64,000 nucleotides of DNA from Rubrobacter marinus (GTDB taxonomy: Bacteria > Actinomycetota > Rubrobacteria > Rubrobacterales > Rubrobacteraceae), in assembly GCF_011492965.1 (NCBI RefSeq), contig NZ_CP045121.1, positions 1,674,001 to 1,738,000 of the forward strand. The letters are read 5' to 3'. The translations under genes were made by a program, and so were the position numbers. Of this stretch, positions 15,849 to 24,798 are shown in pieces. The notes under the pieces are model-generated. The model did no database searches and was not told the origin of the DNA. It saw only the letters and a list, made by a program, of their open reading frames with translations. The number at the start of each line of letters is the position of its first letter. The stretch's first letter is position 1.

Positions 15849-17636
15849 TCAGTGGTTGTGCCGGGGCGTCTCCGAGGCGACGCCCCTGTACTTGAGCGCC
15901 GACTCGAGGACCCCGCCGCCGTCGAGCCCGCTGACCGAGGCGCGGTAGAGCTCCTGCCAGGGGGTGCGGCTCGGGGGGATGGGCGGGACGCCGTCCTCCC
16001 GTTTGCGGCGTTCGATCTCCTCTTCCGGCACCAGCGCGTCGCAGCGTCCGGCTTCGAGGTCGATGCGGATCGTGTCGCCGGTGCGCAGCCATGCGAGGCC
16101 GCCCCCGGCGGCGCTCTCCGGGGTGGCGTGGAGGACCGAGGGGCTGTCGGAGGTGCCGGACTGGCGGCCGTCCCCGATCGTGGGCAGCGTCGTGATGCCG
16201 CGCTTGATGAGCGCGTCCGGCGGCTGCATGTTCACGACCTCCGCCGAGCCCGGCCAGCCCAGGGGCCCGGTGCCCCGGATCACCAGGATGGACCGCTCGT
16301 CGATGTCGAGGTCGGGGTCGTTGATGCGCTTGTGGTAGTCGTCGGAGCCGTCGAAGACGACCGCACGCCCCTCGAAGACGCCCTCCCTGCCGGGCGTGCT
16401 CAGGTAGCGCGCCCGGAACTCGTCGGAGACGACGCTCGTCTTCGCGATCCCGAAGTCGAAGAGGTTGCCGGAGAGGACCTTGAACCCGGCGCGCTCCTGC
16501 AGCGGCGCGTCGTACGGCGAGATCATCTCCCGGTCCGTGCTCTCGCTCTCCGCGACGTTCTCGGCCAGCGTACGGCCGGTGACCGTAAGCACCGAGCCGT
16601 CCAGCTTCCCGGCCCGAAGGAGCTCGTTCAGCACCGCCGGGACGCCGCCCGCGCGGTGGAAGCGCTCGCCGAGGTACGAGCCCGCGGGCTGCATGTTTAC
16701 GAGCAGCGGCACCTCGTAGCCGCGGGCCCAGTCCCCCGGCCGTATCTCCACGCCCGCGTGGCGGGCCATGGCCACGACGTGCGGCTGGGCGTTGGTCGAG
16801 CCGCCGATCGCCGCGACGGCGACGATCGCGTTCAGGAACGCCTCGCGCGTCAGGATCCTGGACGGGCGCAGGTCCTCGTGGGCCATCTCGACCACGCGGC
16901 GGCCGGTGTCGTAGGCCATCTGGCCCCGCTCGCGGTAGGGCGCCGGGATGGCCGCGCAACCGGGCAGCGAGAGGCCGAGGGCCTCGGCGACGGCGTTCAT
17001 CGTCGAGGCGGTGCCCATGGTGTTGCAGTGCCCGGAAGAGGTCGCGGAGGCGAGGGCCGCGTCGAAGAACTCCTCCTCGCTTATCTTGCCGGCGGCGAGG
17101 CGGCGGCGGTTCTTCCAGATCACGGTCCCCGAACCGACGAGCTCGCCCTCGAAGTACCCGTCGAGCATCGGGCCGCCGGAGAGCACGATCGCGGGGATGT
17201 CCACCGTCGAGGCGGCCATGACCCCGGCCGGCGTGGTCTTGTCGCAGCCGGTCGTCAGCACGACGGCGTCGATGGGGTAGCCGTGCAGGATCTCGACGAG
17301 CCCGAGGTAGGCGAGGTTGCGGTCCAGCGCCGCGGTGGGCCTGCGGCAGTTCTCGAAGATCGGGTGCACCGGGAACTCCATCGGGATGCCGCCGGCGTCG
17401 CGTATGCCGTCGCGCACGCGCCTGGCGAGCTCCAGGTGGATCCGGTTGCAGGGCGAGAGGTCGCTGCCGGTCTGCGCGATGCCGACGATCGGCCTGCCCG
17501 AGCGCAGCTCGTCGGGCGTGAGCCCGTAGTTCATGAAGCGCTCTAGGTACAACGCGGTCTGGTCCATGCGCTCGGGGTCTTCGAACCAGTCGCGCGAGCG
17601 GAACCGTCTTGCGGGACGGGCCGAATCAGCAGTCAT
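15849..17636 (-). CDS. IlvD/Edd family dehydratase (sugar-acid dehydratase-like)
   Basis: This 595-residue enzyme has the three Cys expected to hold an Fe-S cluster: SPCNRIHLELA, TTGCDKTTPAGVMAA and SGHCNTMGTASTMN. The C-terminal beta barrel shows DGRQSGTSDSPSVLHATPE and ends with a His-rich tail. The closing segment resembles arabinonate/xylonate dehydratases more than dihydroxyacid dehydratase, which usually has SGRFSGA..G at that site. It would convert an aldonate to a 2-keto-3-deoxy acid. It lies 83 bases upstream of the ThDP enzyme gene and they probably form one transcript. Confidence 0.9.
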   Translation of the reverse strand: MTADSARPARRFRSRDWFEDPERMDQTALYLERFMNYGLTPDELRSGRPIVGIAQTGSDLSPCNRIHLELARRVRDGIRDAGGIPMEFPVHPIFENCRRPTAALDRNLAYLGLVEILHGYPIDAVVLTTGCDKTTPAGVMAASTVDIPAIVLSGGPMLDGYFEGELVGSGTVIWKNRRRLAAGKISEEEFFDAALASATSSGHCNTMGTASTMNAVAEALGLSLPGCAAIPAPYRERGQMAYDTGRRVVEMAHEDLRPSRILTREAFLNAIVAVAAIGGSTNAQPHVVAMARHAGVEIRPGDWARGYEVPLLVNMQPAGSYLGERFHRAGGVPAVLNELLRAGKLDGSVLTVTGRTLAENVAESESTDREMISPYDAPLQERAGFKVLSGNLFDFGIAKTSVVSDEFRARYLSTPGREGVFEGRAVVFDGSDDYHKRINDPDLDIDERSILVIRGTGPLGWPGSAEVVNMQPPDALIKRGITTLPTIGDGRQSGTSDSPSVLHATPESAAGGGLAWLRTGDTIRIDLEAGRCDALVPEEEIERRKREDGVPPIPPSRTPWQELYRASVSGLDGGGVLESALKYRGVASETPRHNH

Positions 17637-17832
17637 GGTGCATCTCTCCTCCGACCTTCGCGTTCGAACCCGCGAACTCCTCGCGCAGGGACCGCGCTCG
17701 CCCCCCAGACGGCGCGGCGCCCGGGCCGCTCCCTTCTGCCGGAAGCCGATCGACTCCCCCTCGGACGAGGGCCCGACACGGAATCATTATAGACGCTGCC
17801 TACTCCACGGCCGCCGGCGTGAAGACGGGGCC

Positions 17833-18489
17833 TCAAGCGTTGGCGGCTCCGCCGGTGGGGCTGCCGTGGCACTTCTTGTACTTCTTCCCGGAGCCGCACG
17901 GACAGGGATCGTTGCGGCCCACCTTATGCGTCTCGTGCCGCGTATCGCCGGACGAAGAGGGTTGCACCGTCGTGACGTTGTACTCGTTTATCGAGTCGTA
18001 GACTACCTGGCTCGGTATCAACCCTGCCTCGCCCTCGCCGTCCCGGGCGGTCCCGAGCGCGCGCAGGGTGTTGTCCAGCAGGGCGTGCCAGGTCGGCACG
18101 TCCACGCCCGCGGGCCTCGCGTCCAGGAGCTCTTCGACGAGCCCGGAGAGCTGCGGTGCTTGCTCCCTCGCCTCCTCCCGTATCTCGTCGTCGGAACGGC
18201 CCCGTCCGCGCACCTCCCGCAGAAACGCGACGAGCCGCTTCGGGTCCGCGGCGTCTCGCTCGGAGCGCCGCAGGAGCTTCTCCGCGTCCCTGACAAACTG
18301 GTACTCCTCGGCGAGGACGCGCGCCCGGTGCCTACCGCACATCGGGCACGGTTCCGCCACCTCGGCGTTCTCGAAGACCGCCATGCTGACCTCGACGCCG
18401 GTCTCTGCGGGATCGAACCCGAACCCCGACGGGTAGAGGTAGCCGCAGTGGCCGCACTGCGCCGGTATCAACTGAAGTTGTATGTCCAT
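17833..18489 (-). CDS. SEC-C motif zinc-binding protein
   Basis: The 218-residue protein has an N-terminal Cys4 cluster (CGHCGYLYP, then CPMCG about 35 residues on), likely a zinc ribbon, a helical middle, and a C-terminal SEC-C motif [17 protein letters not shown] like the tail of SecA. The same zinc motif helps SecA bind SecB and ribosomes. Here it stands alone, so a chaperone- or ribosome-associated role is an inference. The gene is monocistronic and divergent from the inositol monophosphatase. Confidence 0.85.
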   Translation of the reverse strand: MDIQLQLIPAQCGHCGYLYPSGFGFDPAETGVEVSMAVFENAEVAEPCPMCGRHRARVLAEEYQFVRDAEKLLRRSERDAADPKRLVAFLREVRGRGRSDDEIREEAREQAPQLSGLVEELLDARPAGVDVPTWHALLDNTLRALGTARDGEGEAGLIPSQVVYDSINEYNVTTVQPSSSGDTRHETHKVGRNDPCPCGSGKKYKKCHGSPTGGAANA

Positions 18490-18704
18490 TGGCGCAGTGT
18501 AAACGACCCGCCCGGACCTTACGGTCCTAACGGGGTGATCGCGGGCAGCTACGACGGCACCCGTGCGTCGTGGATATCCTGCGCGAGGAGGAGGGCCCGA
18601 GGTCCCTCTACAGTAGTATGGGGCGCGGTCGGGCGCCGCGAGGGGGCGGCCTGAGCCACGAGCGGCTGTTGCTCACCGATCGTTCGACGAGGAGGAGTTT
18701 CGGA

Positions 18705-19586
18705 TTGGCGAGAGAACTCGAGGTAGCGGTCGCCGCGGCGACGGCGGCGGGGGAGATCCTGCGGAGCAACTTCGGCCGGGAGCAGGTGGTCCGGTACAAG
18801 GGCGAGGTCGACGTCGTCACCGAGGTGGACGAGCAGGCGGAGCGGAAGATCGGGGGGATGCTGCGGGAGGCCTTCCCGGAGTACGGGATGCTGGCCGAGG
18901 AGGGTGGGGCGCGGGAGGGCGGGGGCGAGCACCGCTGGATCGTGGACCCTCTGGACGGCACGAGCAACTTCGCCCACGGGCTCCCGGTCTTCTGCGTCTC
19001 CATCGCGCTGGAGAGGGCCGGCGAGGTCGTCCTGGGCGTGGTCCACGACCCGATGAGGGAGGAGATCTTCGTCGCCGAGCGCGGCGGCGGAGCCACCCTC
19101 GACGGGCGGCCCATACGCGTCTCCGAGACGGACGAGCTCATCCGGGCGCTGCTCGTCACCGGCCTCCCGTACGACCGCGACGCCATGCCGGCCGCCCTCG
19201 ACCTTCTCTCGCGGTTCGCCGTCCTCACGCAGGGCTTGAGGGGGCTGGGCTCCGCGGCCCTCGACGTGTGTTACGTGGCCGCCGGAAGGGTGGACGGCTA
19301 CTACGAGCGCGGCGTCCGGCCGTGGGACGTCGCCGCGGGGGCCCTCATCCTCGAAGAGGCCGGGGGCACGGTAACGAACTTCCGGGGGGAGAAGCTCGAC
19401 CTCCAAGGACTGGAGATCGTCGCGAGCAACACGGCTCTGCACCCATCGATCGTGGACGTCACGGGGGCTGACCCTGCGGAGGACCTGCTCGGGCTCCCCG
19501 CGCCCTCCTTCCCCCGCCGGGTCGGGCCGCCGCCCGCGCCGGATCCGACGGCACCGAACTCGACGGCTCCGAAGCACCCGTCGTAG
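18705..19586 (+). CDS. inositol monophosphatase family protein
   Basis: I chose TTG 18705 because GAGGAGGAG lies about eight bases upstream and it yields 293 residues, the usual size. The metal-binding motifs are complete: EEGG near residue 65, WIVDPLDGTSNFAHGLP near residue 80, and RPWDVAAGALILEEAGG near residue 205. The enzyme removes phosphate from inositol phosphate or related sugar phosphates with Mg2+. A Pro-rich tail of about 30 residues follows the catalytic domain and is not typical. Start codons further upstream would add a low-complexity N terminus. Confidence 0.9.
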   Translation: MARELEVAVAAATAAGEILRSNFGREQVVRYKGEVDVVTEVDEQAERKIGGMLREAFPEYGMLAEEGGAREGGGEHRWIVDPLDGTSNFAHGLPVFCVSIALERAGEVVLGVVHDPMREEIFVAERGGGATLDGRPIRVSETDELIRALLVTGLPYDRDAMPAALDLLSRFAVLTQGLRGLGSAALDVCYVAAGRVDGYYERGVRPWDVAAGALILEEAGGTVTNFRGEKLDLQGLEIVASNTALHPSIVDVTGADPAEDLLGLPAPSFPRRVGPPPAPDPTAPNSTAPKHPS

Positions 19587-19884
19587 AACGGCGCCCCCGC
19601 CCCGGGCCGTTGACGACGAGGAGATAAGGCCGGCGGCGCAGCACGAGCGTGGCAGGGACCGCCGGCATCGGCCTCCGCCCCGCCCGCAGCCGGACCCGAC
19701 GCGCGAGAGAACCTACTTCTTCTCGAAACCGACCACTCGCAGGTACCGCGAAAGCCGGTAGTCCTCGTGCGCTCCGCGGACGAAGCTCCCGCCCGCGAGG
19801 GGCGCTGCAGCCGCTCGGGAGCGCCGGTGACGCGCTTGCACGATCCGTCCTGCGCGAGCGGCCAAACGCCTTCCGAGTACTTCT
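19587..19884. other. intergenic, no gene seen
   Basis: Between the phosphatase gene and the PTS promoter there is no open frame with a ribosome site. The stretch ends with an AT-rich regulatory block. Confidence 0.4.
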
Positions 19885-19925
19885 TGACTTTTGTTCTTGA
19901 CGCGAACAAAAGTCACAGGTATTGT
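19885..19925 (+). promoter_or_regulatory. promoter of the sorbitol-type PTS operon overlapped by a 12-bp inverted repeat
   Basis: TTGACG (19897-19902) and TATTGT (19920-19925) are 17 bases apart. The -35 box sits in the 7-base centre of a perfect inverted repeat, arms TGACTTTTGTTC (19885-19896) and its complement (19904-19915). The AT-rich repeat stands out in GC-rich DNA. A dimer bound here would cover polymerase. The likely binder is the SorC/DeoR-type regulator at 23.8 kb. The leader to gutM is about 50 bases. Confidence 0.75.
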
Positions 19926-19981
19926 GACGGCGGATGCTAACTCGCCATGGGGGGCGAGGATCGGGAAGGAGGAGAGCGTTT

Positions 19982-20392
19982 ATGCAGTTCTGGGTGCTTC
20001 TGTTGGTGGTTCTGGGTTTTCTGTGGCTGTTGCAGGCGGTCGGGACGTACTTTCAGATGGCGCATTACCGGAAGGTTCTCGGCGGGATCACGGCCGAGGC
20101 GGACGAGGGGTACGTCGGGGTCGGCAACGCGAAGTCGTACTTCGGCAAGGGCGTCATCCTGATGCTGGTGGTGGGTGAGGACGGCGTCGTGGGCAGGGCG
20201 CTCAGGATGCGGGGCAGGACGGTCTTCGCCAGGTTCGAGGACGCCGATCGGCTCGTGGGGCTCGGGATCGACGAGTTGAGGGACGGGGAACGAGAGGGTC
20301 CGGAAGATCCGGGGACCATGGCGGCCGCGCGGATGGCCGTCGAGCAGATAGACCGCATCCGCGCGCAGAAAGCGGGGGCCGCCGTGAGCTAG
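19982..20392 (+). CDS. gutM: GutM-like protein (glucitol operon activator family)
   Basis: ATG 19982 follows AAGGAGGAG. The 136-residue product begins with a membrane helix (FWVLLLVVLGFLWLLQAV) and then the conserved GutM segment YFQMAHYRKVLGGI, followed by VGNAKSYFGKGVILMLVV. GutM in E. coli is encoded in the glucitol operon and called an activator, although its N-terminal membrane helix shows it is not a classic DNA-binding protein. It is the first gene after the operator and travels with srlAEB, which supports the family call. Confidence 0.85.
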   Translation: MQFWVLLLVVLGFLWLLQAVGTYFQMAHYRKVLGGITAEADEGYVGVGNAKSYFGKGVILMLVVGEDGVVGRALRMRGRTVFARFEDADRLVGLGIDELRDGEREGPEDPGTMAAARMAVEQIDRIRAQKAGAAVS

Positions 20393-20446
20393 GGGAGAGG
20401 CGCATGGGGGTTGGGGAACCGTTGGTTGGCCGAAGGAGGAGGATAC

Positions 20447-21043
20447 ATGCAAGGGTTGTTCGTCGCGCTGCTCCAGGCAGAGGGTGAGCAGGCGACCGCT
20501 CAGACCGGGGGCGTCTTCGGCGCCCTGGGGAGGGCCGCCGAGTGGTTTATCGGGCTGTTCCAGGCGGGGGCCGAGACGTTCGTCGGCTTCGTCACCGGGA
20601 TCATCCCGCTGTTGATCGTGCTGCTCACGTTCTTTTACTTCTTGATCAACGTGATCGGGCAGGATCGCGTGCAGCGCGCGGCGCGTTTCGCCGCCGGCAA
20701 CGTCATCACCAGGTACACGCTTCTGCCGCTCATCGCGGTCTTCTTCCTCACGAACCCGATGGCGTACACCTTCGGGACGTTTCTGGAGGAGAAGTACAAG
20801 CCGGCGTTCTACGACTCGGCGGTCTCGTTCGTGCACCCGCCGCTCGGGCTCTTCCCGCACGTAAACGCGGCGGAGCTCTTCGTGTGGCTCGGCGTGGCGA
20901 CCGGGATACAGCGCCTCGGGTTGCCGCTCGGGGACCTCGCGGTCAGGTACCTCATCGTGGGGCTTATCGTGATCTTTATCCGCGGGCTCGTGACGCAGTA
21001 CATAACCCAATTCCTGGCGCGTCGTCAGGGCGTCGAGCTGTAG
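20447..21043 (+). CDS. srlA: PTS glucitol/sorbitol transporter subunit IIC
   Basis: Started at ATG 20447 after GGAGGAGG, this is a 198-residue membrane protein with several helices (GIIPLLIVLLTFFYFLINVI and YLIVGLIVIFIRGLV) and the family segment TLLPLIAVFFLTNPMAYTFG. It forms part of the membrane channel of the sorbitol-type permease and works with the IIBC protein encoded next. Transported polyol is phosphorylated on entry. The order IIC-IIBC-IIA matches the E. coli srlAEB operon. Confidence 0.92.
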   Translation: MQGLFVALLQAEGEQATAQTGGVFGALGRAAEWFIGLFQAGAETFVGFVTGIIPLLIVLLTFFYFLINVIGQDRVQRAARFAAGNVITRYTLLPLIAVFFLTNPMAYTFGTFLEEKYKPAFYDSAVSFVHPPLGLFPHVNAAELFVWLGVATGIQRLGLPLGDLAVRYLIVGLIVIFIRGLVTQYITQFLARRQGVEL

Positions 21044-21055
21044 GGGAGGGGCGAC

Positions 21056-22099
21056 GTGCAAGAGAGAGTGTTCAGGGCCGTAAAGGTGGAGCGGGGTCCC
21101 CAGGGTTGGGGCGGGCCGCTCGTCATCCAGCCCACCGCGGAGAAGGACAAGATCGTCGCGGTCACCGGCGGGGGCATCCCGGAGGTGGCGAGGCGGCTGG
21201 CCGAGCTGACGGGTGCGGAGGCGGTGGACGGCTTCAGGGCGCCGCCGCCGGAGAGCGAGATCGCCGCCGTAGTCGTGGACTGCGGCGGGACGGCGCGGGC
21301 CGGCGTCTACCCGAGGAAGCGCATCCCGACGATCAACCTCACCCCCGTGGGCCAGTCGGGACCGCTGGCGCAGTTCATAAAAGAGGACATCTACGTCTCC
21401 GGCGTGCGGGAGGCCAACATAACCCCGGCCGACGGCGAGACGACGGCCGCAGCATCGAACGGCGGCCAGGGCGCGGCGGCGAACCCGTTCGTCTCCTCGA
21501 CCACCGACAGGGGCCCGGCGGCGGGGTCCGAGGCCGCCGCCGACTCCGACCAGGTGCGGGCGGGCGGCTTCACCGGGTTTATCGCCCGGTTCGGGCGAGG
21601 GATCGGCGGGGTCGTCGGGATCCTGTTCCAGAGCGGGCGCCAGTCCATCGACACGGTGATAAGGAACGTCCTGCCGTTTATCGCGTTCGTGACGCTCCTC
21701 ATCGGCATCATCAACGCCTCGGGGCTGGGGAACCTCATCGCCAACACCCTCTCGCCGCTCGCGGGGAACCTGGTGGGGCTGCTGGTGCTCTCGGTGATCG
21801 TGGGCCTGCCGTTCCTCTCGCCGGTCCTCGGGCCGGGGGCCGTCATCGCGCAGGTCATAGGCGTCCTGATCGGCGACCAGATCGCGCGCGGCGCAATAGA
21901 CCCGTCGTTCGCCCTGCCGGCGCTGTTCGCCTACAACGTGCAGGTCGGCTGCGACTTCGTGCCCGTGGGGCTGGCCCTGGGCGAGGCGAAGCCGAAGACC
22001 ATCGAGATCGGCGTGCCGGCCGTGCTGTTCTCGCGCCAGATCACCGGCCCCCTGGCCGTGATCATCGCCTTCCTGTTCAGCTTCGGGCTCTACCAGTAG
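21056..22099 (+). CDS. srlE: PTS glucitol/sorbitol transporter subunit IIB(C)
   Basis: GTG 21056 gives 347 residues. The N-terminal IIB domain (about 1-125) contains VVDCGGTARAGVYPRK, whose Cys is the expected phosphorylation site, and TINLTPVGQSGPLAQFI. A low-complexity Ala/Ser linker follows at about 130-170. The C-terminal half is a IIC-like membrane domain with the conserved GLPFLSPVLGPGAVIAQVIG. It accepts phosphate from the IIA protein and passes it to the sugar. The linker is longer than usual, which may reflect high-GC drift. Confidence 0.92.
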   Translation: MQERVFRAVKVERGPQGWGGPLVIQPTAEKDKIVAVTGGGIPEVARRLAELTGAEAVDGFRAPPPESEIAAVVVDCGGTARAGVYPRKRIPTINLTPVGQSGPLAQFIKEDIYVSGVREANITPADGETTAAASNGGQGAAANPFVSSTTDRGPAAGSEAAADSDQVRAGGFTGFIARFGRGIGGVVGILFQSGRQSIDTVIRNVLPFIAFVTLLIGIINASGLGNLIANTLSPLAGNLVGLLVLSVIVGLPFLSPVLGPGAVIAQVIGVLIGDQIARGAIDPSFALPALFAYNVQVGCDFVPVGLALGEAKPKTIEIGVPAVLFSRQITGPLAVIIAFLFSFGLYQ

Positions 22100-22131
22100 G
22101 GGCCCCGAGGAACCCGTAAGGAGGAACCTGC

Positions 22132-22560
22132 GTGGAACCCATTTATTCGACGGAGATCAAGGAGATAGGTCCGGAGGTCGAGGCATTTCTCGAGGAGAAG
22201 TACCTGATCCTGTTCGAGGTCGGCGCCCCCCCGGAGCTCGCGGAGATGAGCGTCCTCCACGACTGCTCGCACATGCGCGAGGAGCCGCCGGCCCCCGGGG
22301 ACGTTCTCGCCATCGGCGAGAAGGAGTTCCGCGTGACGGCCGTCGGCGAGAAGGCCTGGAAGAACGTGGCCGAGCTCGGCCACGCGGTCTTCGTGTTCAA
22401 CGGCGCCCGGGAGGCCGAGATGCCGGGCCAGATCTGCCTCGAGGAGGGAAGTACGCAGGGGCTCGCGGAGGCGGTGAAGCCCGGCGTCCGTCTGGAGATG
22501 AGGGCGGGCGCCGGCATCGGGGCCGCGAGGGGCGGGGAGGACGCCGCGCGTGAGTCTTAG
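22132..22560 (+). CDS. srlB: PTS glucitol/sorbitol transporter subunit IIA
   Basis: This 142-residue soluble protein aligns with E. coli SrlB in the region VLHDCSHMRE, placing its His at residue 43, the same number as the phospho-His of the E. coli protein. FRVTAVGEKAWKNVAELGH is the conserved second half. It receives phosphate from HPr, encoded 6 kb downstream in this window. The gene overlaps the following oxidoreductase start by 11 bases. The last 15 residues are a non-conserved extension created by that overlap. Confidence 0.93.
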   Translation: MEPIYSTEIKEIGPEVEAFLEEKYLILFEVGAPPELAEMSVLHDCSHMREEPPAPGDVLAIGEKEFRVTAVGEKAWKNVAELGHAVFVFNGAREAEMPGQICLEEGSTQGLAEAVKPGVRLEMRAGAGIGAARGGEDAARES

Positions 22561-23806
22561 GCGGAAGCTCGAAGCCCTCGGGCGCGAGGGGAGGCCCGTG
22601 CGGGTCGGCCTCGTGGGGGTGGGGCAGATGGGCCGGGGCTTCGTCGCCCAGGTCGCCGGCATCCCCGGCATGGAGGTCGTGGTCGCCGCCGACATGGACC
22701 CCAAGCGGGCGATGTCGGCCTTCCGGGAGACGGGGCGAGACCCCATCGAGGGCCTGAGCGGCACCCCCGAGCGCCCGGCCGCGACGGACGACGCCCTCGG
22801 GCTCGTCCGCTCGCCCACCGTCGACGTGGTCGTCGAGGCGACGGGCGTCACGGAGATCGGCGCCCGCGTCGCCTACGAGGCCATACAAGAGGGCAAGCAC
22901 ATGGTCATGCTCAACGCCGAGACCGACGTCACCGTCGGGGCGGTCCTCGGCCGCATGGCCGAGAGCGCCGGCGTCGTCTACACCGGCTCGGCCGGCGACG
23001 AGCCCGGCGCCATAATGGAGCTCTACGACTTCGCCCGGTCTTTAGGCTTCGAGGTCGTCGTCGCCGGCAAGGGGAAGAACAACCCGCTGGACGTCTCGGC
23101 CACCCCCGAGTCGCTCGCCGAGGAGGCGGGGCGCAAGAAGATGAACCCCAAGATGCTCGCCTCGTTCGTGGACGGCACCAAGACGATGGTCGAGATGGCC
23201 TCCGTCGCCAACGCGGTCGGCTTCTCCGTGGACGTGCCGAACATGCACGGGCCCGCAGAGACGGTGCCGAAGAAGCTCGGTGAGGTTTTCAGCCTCGAGG
23301 AGGAGGGGGGCATCCTGTCGGGCTACGGCACGGTGGACTACGTGCGCGGGGTCGCCCCCGGCGTCTTCGTCATCGTGCGCTCGGGGGAGGGAGCCGTGCG
23401 GGAGACGATGCAGTACCTCGGCATGGGGGAGGGCCCGAACCACGTCCTCTACCGCCCCTACCACCTCACGAGCCTCGAAACCCCGATCTCCGTCGCCCGC
23501 GCCGCGATCTACGGCGAGCCCACGATCGTCTCGCGGCCCGTACCGTCGGCCGAGGTGGTGGCGGTGGCGAAGCGCGACCTCGTCCCCGGCGAGAAGCTCG
23601 GCGGCATCGGTTCGGCGGACTACTACGGCGGCGTCTACAACGTCGCAGAGGCCGAGGAGATGCTCCCCTTGGGGCTCGCCGCCGGGGCGCGCGTCACGCG
23701 CCCGATACAGAAGGGGAGCGTCGTGCCGCGCTCGGGGGTCGAGATGGCCGGGGACTCGTTCGTGGTGGACCTGCGCCGGCTGCAGGACGCGGCCCTGAGG
23801 CAGTAG
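22550..23806 (+). CDS. NAD(P)-dependent oxidoreductase with C-terminal SAF domain
   Basis: The 418-residue protein opens with VRVGLVGVGQMGRGFVAQV, a Rossmann motif after a short helix, as in homoserine-dehydrogenase-like enzymes. A catalytic-domain segment KGKNNPLDVSATPESLA follows. The last 80 residues (AVAKRDLVPGEKLGGIG) look like a SAF domain. It starts inside srlB, so it belongs to the PTS operon. No classic sorbitol-6-phosphate dehydrogenase is present, so this enzyme may oxidise or rearrange the phosphorylated polyol, or process a downstream aldehyde. The reaction is unproven. Confidence 0.75.
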   Translation: MSLRRKLEALGREGRPVRVGLVGVGQMGRGFVAQVAGIPGMEVVVAADMDPKRAMSAFRETGRDPIEGLSGTPERPAATDDALGLVRSPTVDVVVEATGVTEIGARVAYEAIQEGKHMVMLNAETDVTVGAVLGRMAESAGVVYTGSAGDEPGAIMELYDFARSLGFEVVVAGKGKNNPLDVSATPESLAEEAGRKKMNPKMLASFVDGTKTMVEMASVANAVGFSVDVPNMHGPAETVPKKLGEVFSLEEEGGILSGYGTVDYVRGVAPGVFVIVRSGEGAVRETMQYLGMGEGPNHVLYRPYHLTSLETPISVARAAIYGEPTIVSRPVPSAEVVAVAKRDLVPGEKLGGIGSADYYGGVYNVAEAEEMLPLGLAAGARVTRPIQKGSVVPRSGVEMAGDSFVVDLRRLQDAALRQ

Positions 23807-23812
23807 GCCGCG

Positions 23813-24786
23813 ATGATCTCCCGTTACCCGGCCGACCGCCGAAACCTCTCCGAGGAGGACCACCTCATCCTCAAGGTCCTCCGGCTCTACTACGAGCGCC
23901 ACCTCACCCAGAGCGAGGTCGCGCGCAGGATGGGTTTCTCGCGGCCGAAGGTCTCGAAGCTTATCTCCGAGGGGAGGGCGCGGGGGCTCGTCAAGATCGA
24001 GATAGCCACGCCGGGCGAGGACTTCGCCGCGTTGGAGATAGCCGTGGAGGATCGCCACGGCCTCGCGGAGGCGGTGGTGGCCTCCTCCGTGGGGGACCGC
24101 GGGGTCACCGAGCTCTCGGTCGGCGCCTCCGCCGCCGCGGTCCTCGGCCGGATCTGCACCCGCACGACGGTGCTCGGGATCTCCTGGGGCAGATCCTCCC
24201 GGGCCCTGGCGGACGTCCTGATCCCGCAGGCTTTTCTGTGCGGCAAGGTGGTGCCGCTCGTGGGGGGGATGGGCAGGGCCGAGGCCGCGCTGCACTCCAA
24301 CCAGATCGCGGCGACCCTGGCCGAGAAGCTCTCCGCGGAGGCCCTCTACCTCTCGGCCCCGGCCATCGTCCCCTCGCCCCAGAGCCGGGCGGAGCTTCTG
24401 GAGACGCCGGGGATCGAGGACGTCCTGGCGGAGGGGCCGCGTGCGACGTGGCCGTCGTCGGGATCGGGGGCATCCTCTCCTCCTCGACGCTCGTGGGGGC
24501 GGGGTACTTCACCCCGGAGGAGTTTCTCGGCCTCAAGGAACGGGGCGCCGTCGGGGACGTCTGCTGCCATTTCCTCGACGCGGGGGGGGAGGCTTGCCTC
24601 CCGGGCTTCTCCGAGAGGGTCGTCGGCCTCACCCTCGATCAGCTCCGCGCGATCCCCAAGGTCATAGGGCTCGCCGCCGGGGCCGAGAAGGCCGAGAGCG
24701 TCGCGGCGGCGATCAGGGGCGGCTACGTCTCGACCCTGGTCTGCGACCGGGAGCTGGCCGAAGCGTTGTTGGAAGTCGGAAGATAA
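23813..24786 (+). pseudogene. SorC/DeoR-type sugar-binding transcriptional regulator, frame broken once
   Basis: From ATG 23813 the first frame has an N-terminal helix-turn-helix (HLTQSEVARRMGFSRPKVSKL, about residues 30-50) and the start of a sugar-phosphate-binding domain (VLGISWGRSSRALADVL). The end of that domain, CDVAVVGIGGILSSSTLVGA to VCDRELAEALLEV, lies one frame away. Adding one G to the run at 24433-24436 restores 324 residues, normal for SorC. These regulators respond to the phosphorylated sugar of their operon. It sits at the end of the PTS genes and is the best candidate to bind the inverted repeat at 19.9 kb. Confidence 0.85.
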
Positions 24787-24798
24787 AGGAGGCCGCAA

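Noticed and set aside
14224-16959. One 911-codon minus-strand frame covering the ThDP enzyme and half of ilvD
   Set aside because: The upstream part is a shadow of the dehydratase in another frame; a good ribosome site and family start place the ThDP gene at 15765.
17655-17690. A TTCGAAC stretch resembling a tRNA T-loop
   Set aside because: The flanking stem does not fit a seven-base loop and no acceptor, D or anticodon arms could be drawn.
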